Of a DNA stretch of 64,000 bases, positions 63,301 to 64,000 are shown piece by piece. Each line of letters begins with the position of its first letter. Positions within the stretch are counted from its first letter, which is position 1. A program made the position numbers and the translations under genes. Under the pieces are notes generated by a model, which ran no database searches, was not told the origin of the DNA, and saw only the letters and a program-made list of their open reading frames with translations. Location of the stretch: NCBI GenBank assembly GCA_035468985.1, contig DATISF010000007.1:62001-126000 (forward strand). The letters run 5' to 3'. Origin of the DNA: DASVHS01 sp035468985. Its GTDB lineage: Bacteria > Acidobacteriota > Thermoanaerobaculia > Gp7-AA8.

Positions 63301-64000
63301 GCGATGACGTACTCGCCTCGGGCATTCACCGGAGCACTCGTCCAGCCGCTCGTGTCGTCCGCTTCCTGCACCATGACTCGTGCGCCCGCAAGTGCGTGAC
63401 CGGCATCGTCGCGAACACTTCCGGCGACCGTGCCACCCTTCGCGAGCGTGATCGTCACATCGGTCGCGGCCGCGCTGGCGCCGCCGGCAGAGTCCCCGGC
63501 AATCGCGCGAATCGTCTTTTCCTCTTTGGAGAGGCGCAGCGCAAACGAGCCATCATCGTGTGTCGTGGTCGTCGTCAGCCGCCCGGCAGTCACCTTTGCA
63601 TTCGCGACCGGCTTGCCGGCGGACGACAGAACGTGTCCGGACACGAGCCTGCCGCCGTCGAGCGTGAAATCGAGCGAGAGCGACTCGCCCATCATGGCGC
63701 CGTCCTCGCCGATCGAGCGACACGTCATCGCGTAATCGGGATGGCGCGCACAAAGGCCCGCGACCCACAGCTTCGGGTCGGGCATCGAGTAGTGGCCGTG
63801 CTCGTCGGTGTCGTAGGTGGCCAGTACGTCGCCCGTCCCATCGATGACGAGAATTTTCGCGCCGGAAACAGGTCCCTTCGCCGACCGCACGGTGCCGCTC
63901 TTCTGGTCGCGGGATACGAGCTCGATCATCACGTCCTCAAACCCGCCGCGGACGAGTTTCCGCGCCGGCGCGTATCCGGACGCGCTCGCGGACAGGAGCA
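60381..64000 (-). CDS. Giant protein of tandem carboxypeptidase-regulatory-like domains, 5' end missing
   Basis: The frame is open to the right edge of the window (the last codons read SASGYAPARKL), so the start lies outside; about 1205 residues are visible. It consists of about 13 tandem beta-sandwich repeats of 75-100 residues, each opening with a G-x-V pattern and a P-V-x-x-A segment: HVLSSAGKPVANAKV, SVRDDAGHALAGARV, TVVAAGDKPVSGAAV, RVVDKTGAPVEEAQV, RVIDDRGAGIEGASV and others. These transthyretin-like modules are found in TonB receptors, carboxypeptidases and surface proteins. No catalytic domain, cysteine-rich part or C-terminal anchor is seen; the C-terminus is ITEGQTTTVDATK. Probably an extended surface or secreted stalk; N-terminal domains beyond the window may decide its function. 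Confidence 0.85.
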   Translation of the reverse strand, partial: LLSASASGYAPARKLVRGGFEDVMIELVSRDQKSGTVRSAKGPVSGAKILVIDGTGDVLATYDTDEHGHYSMPDPKLWVAGLCARHPDYAMTCRSIGEDGAMMGESLSLDFTLDGGRLVSGHVLSSAGKPVANAKVTAGRLTTTTTHDDGSFALRLSKEEKTIRAIAGDSAGGASAAATDVTITLAKGGTVAGSVRDDAGHALAGARVMVQEADDTSGWTSAPVNARGEYVIAPLAAGNYGIYVEAPEQYEIEPKQADLRKKNESRVDFVAKKTTPIHGVVRDENRRPVVGAIVTQAVDGMPLIYAVGPAFGTRTISGPDGTFKLYSGIPQGRLTAVKRGFAAGLSEALNPASVQKSVTITLPRGIEVKGTVVAAGDKPVSGAAVIVMSSATTFGAMPIAASLAAGVIDGWVHTDANGSFSIRLNSGMHDFGVWKRGYASRDIGSVEVSETMEPVRVVLEPAVSIRGHVARKGNPVAGGIVVATEQSQRAVGQAQVGSGGEFVFDSLQPGTYTLQYMNEHTRASKVSEAPATGVVIDLPETLDIRGRVTDSGTGTPIRQFKVTVRGGDTYDSNDVDDPDGQFEQSVGAGELELKISAPGYTTATRTILIAEGKAPTPLNVTLLKGRKISGRVVSKEGKPIAEVSVAAQQEFDGSASDEDGEFVLDSAPVDAIELSFYKQGYVNATKSIAAGTADQRMEITLDSGLKVTGRVVDKTGAPVEEAQVNASSSEGFGNTTTDKSGAFTISGLSSGTYSFTAQKSGFGQGKLENVDVTKAAPLLLTLGSDPTGTIRGSITGGSTGGWVMAMVTASAESGGSANAQAGRDGKFVIENAPVGEVSVRGMLMGIQRQSSTKEVKVVVPAGGEVDVQLAASAGDVTVRGTVKSAGAPVAGSSVTFSSLSTRQGVWTSPTAGDGSYEVTGLEAGRYDVSISGVGSRPYSMRTDLTSSTTLDINVNFIRIEGRVIDDRGAGIEGASVSASASSDQHSSIDATTDATGAFALNVQGDSAYRIAAKKKTFAIATAEVPSGSAGPVLLQLHHTAGAHVRLVDSQTRETLNGFVVVRDPTGKIQIPTSGDREEDGSLLLPLMEGSYLVSASAGDYASQTIKLSVPSDEATIPLSRGGTLVVHSADDAHELIKLVMPNGDEYVRCYCNGIAEIRLTGATTRVDHVAPGVYRMQVIDELEVTKRSYPIVITEGQTTTVDATK

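Overview
The window is GC-rich, densely packed DNA from a Gram-negative, outer-membrane-bearing bacterium. Six large Oar-type TonB-dependent receptors (an N-terminal carboxypeptidase-regulatory-like domain before plug and barrel), lipoprotein sulfatase-like TPR proteins, many secreted peptidases and abundant palindromic repeats at gene ends suggest an Acidobacteriota lineage (Thermoanaerobaculia- or Vicinamibacteria-like). That placement is an inference from gene style; no rRNA or tRNA gene is visible to test it. No phage, insertion sequence, CRISPR array or replication origin was recognised.

Layout. 1-993: 3' part of an M28 zinc peptidase. 994-1304: repeat-filled spacer. 1305-22862: six paralogous TonB-dependent receptors on the minus strand, five with their own near-identical terminator hairpin, interrupted by one plus-strand sulfatase-like/TPR lipoprotein gene (10910-13003). 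23073-27303 (minus): translation factor EttA and a membrane-anchored SpoIIE-type phosphatase. 27384-35844 (plus): MFS transporter, acyltransferase, secreted BNR propeller protein, DUF2142 membrane protein, a two-component pair and a PAS-GGDEF-EAL protein. 35913-38612 (minus): small membrane protein and penicillin-acylase-family hydrolase. 38648-40861 (plus): M20 peptidase and a BamE-like exported protein. 40924-42996 (minus): groES-groEL behind a CIRCE operator and a clear sigma70-type promoter. 43036-51392 (minus): tetR-tolC-MFP-RND efflux operon, followed closely by a 2-hydroxyacid dehydrogenase and a DUF11 protein. 51438-53694 (minus): CorA and alanine dehydrogenase. 53799-59025 (minus): exported protease cluster (S8, PA-domain zincin, small exported protein, S8). 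59093-60303 (plus): CoA-binding protein and alpha/beta hydrolase. 60381-64000 (minus, cut by the window edge): a giant protein made of about 13 carboxypeptidase-regulatory-like repeats.

How it fits together. Exported peptidases (M28, M20, penicillin acylase, two S8 subtilases, a zincin) beside an array of outer-membrane receptors suggest a peptide-scavenging way of life, but the receptors' cargo is not shown by sequence. No tonB/exbBD is in the window. Alanine dehydrogenase would suit amino-acid catabolism.

Most interesting signals: (1) an FC-x(2,3)-C cysteine pair kept in all six receptors; (2) two classes of conserved receptor leaders; (3) palindromic repeats inserted in frame inside an MFS loop, a penicillin acylase and the M28 C-terminus, or supplying stop codons; (4) a TATACCG-NN-CGGT palindrome in front of both tetR and the PAS-GGDEF-EAL gene, suggesting a regulatory link between efflux and c-di-GMP; (5) a recurring RR(R/H)AV-type basic motif at the termini of exported proteins.
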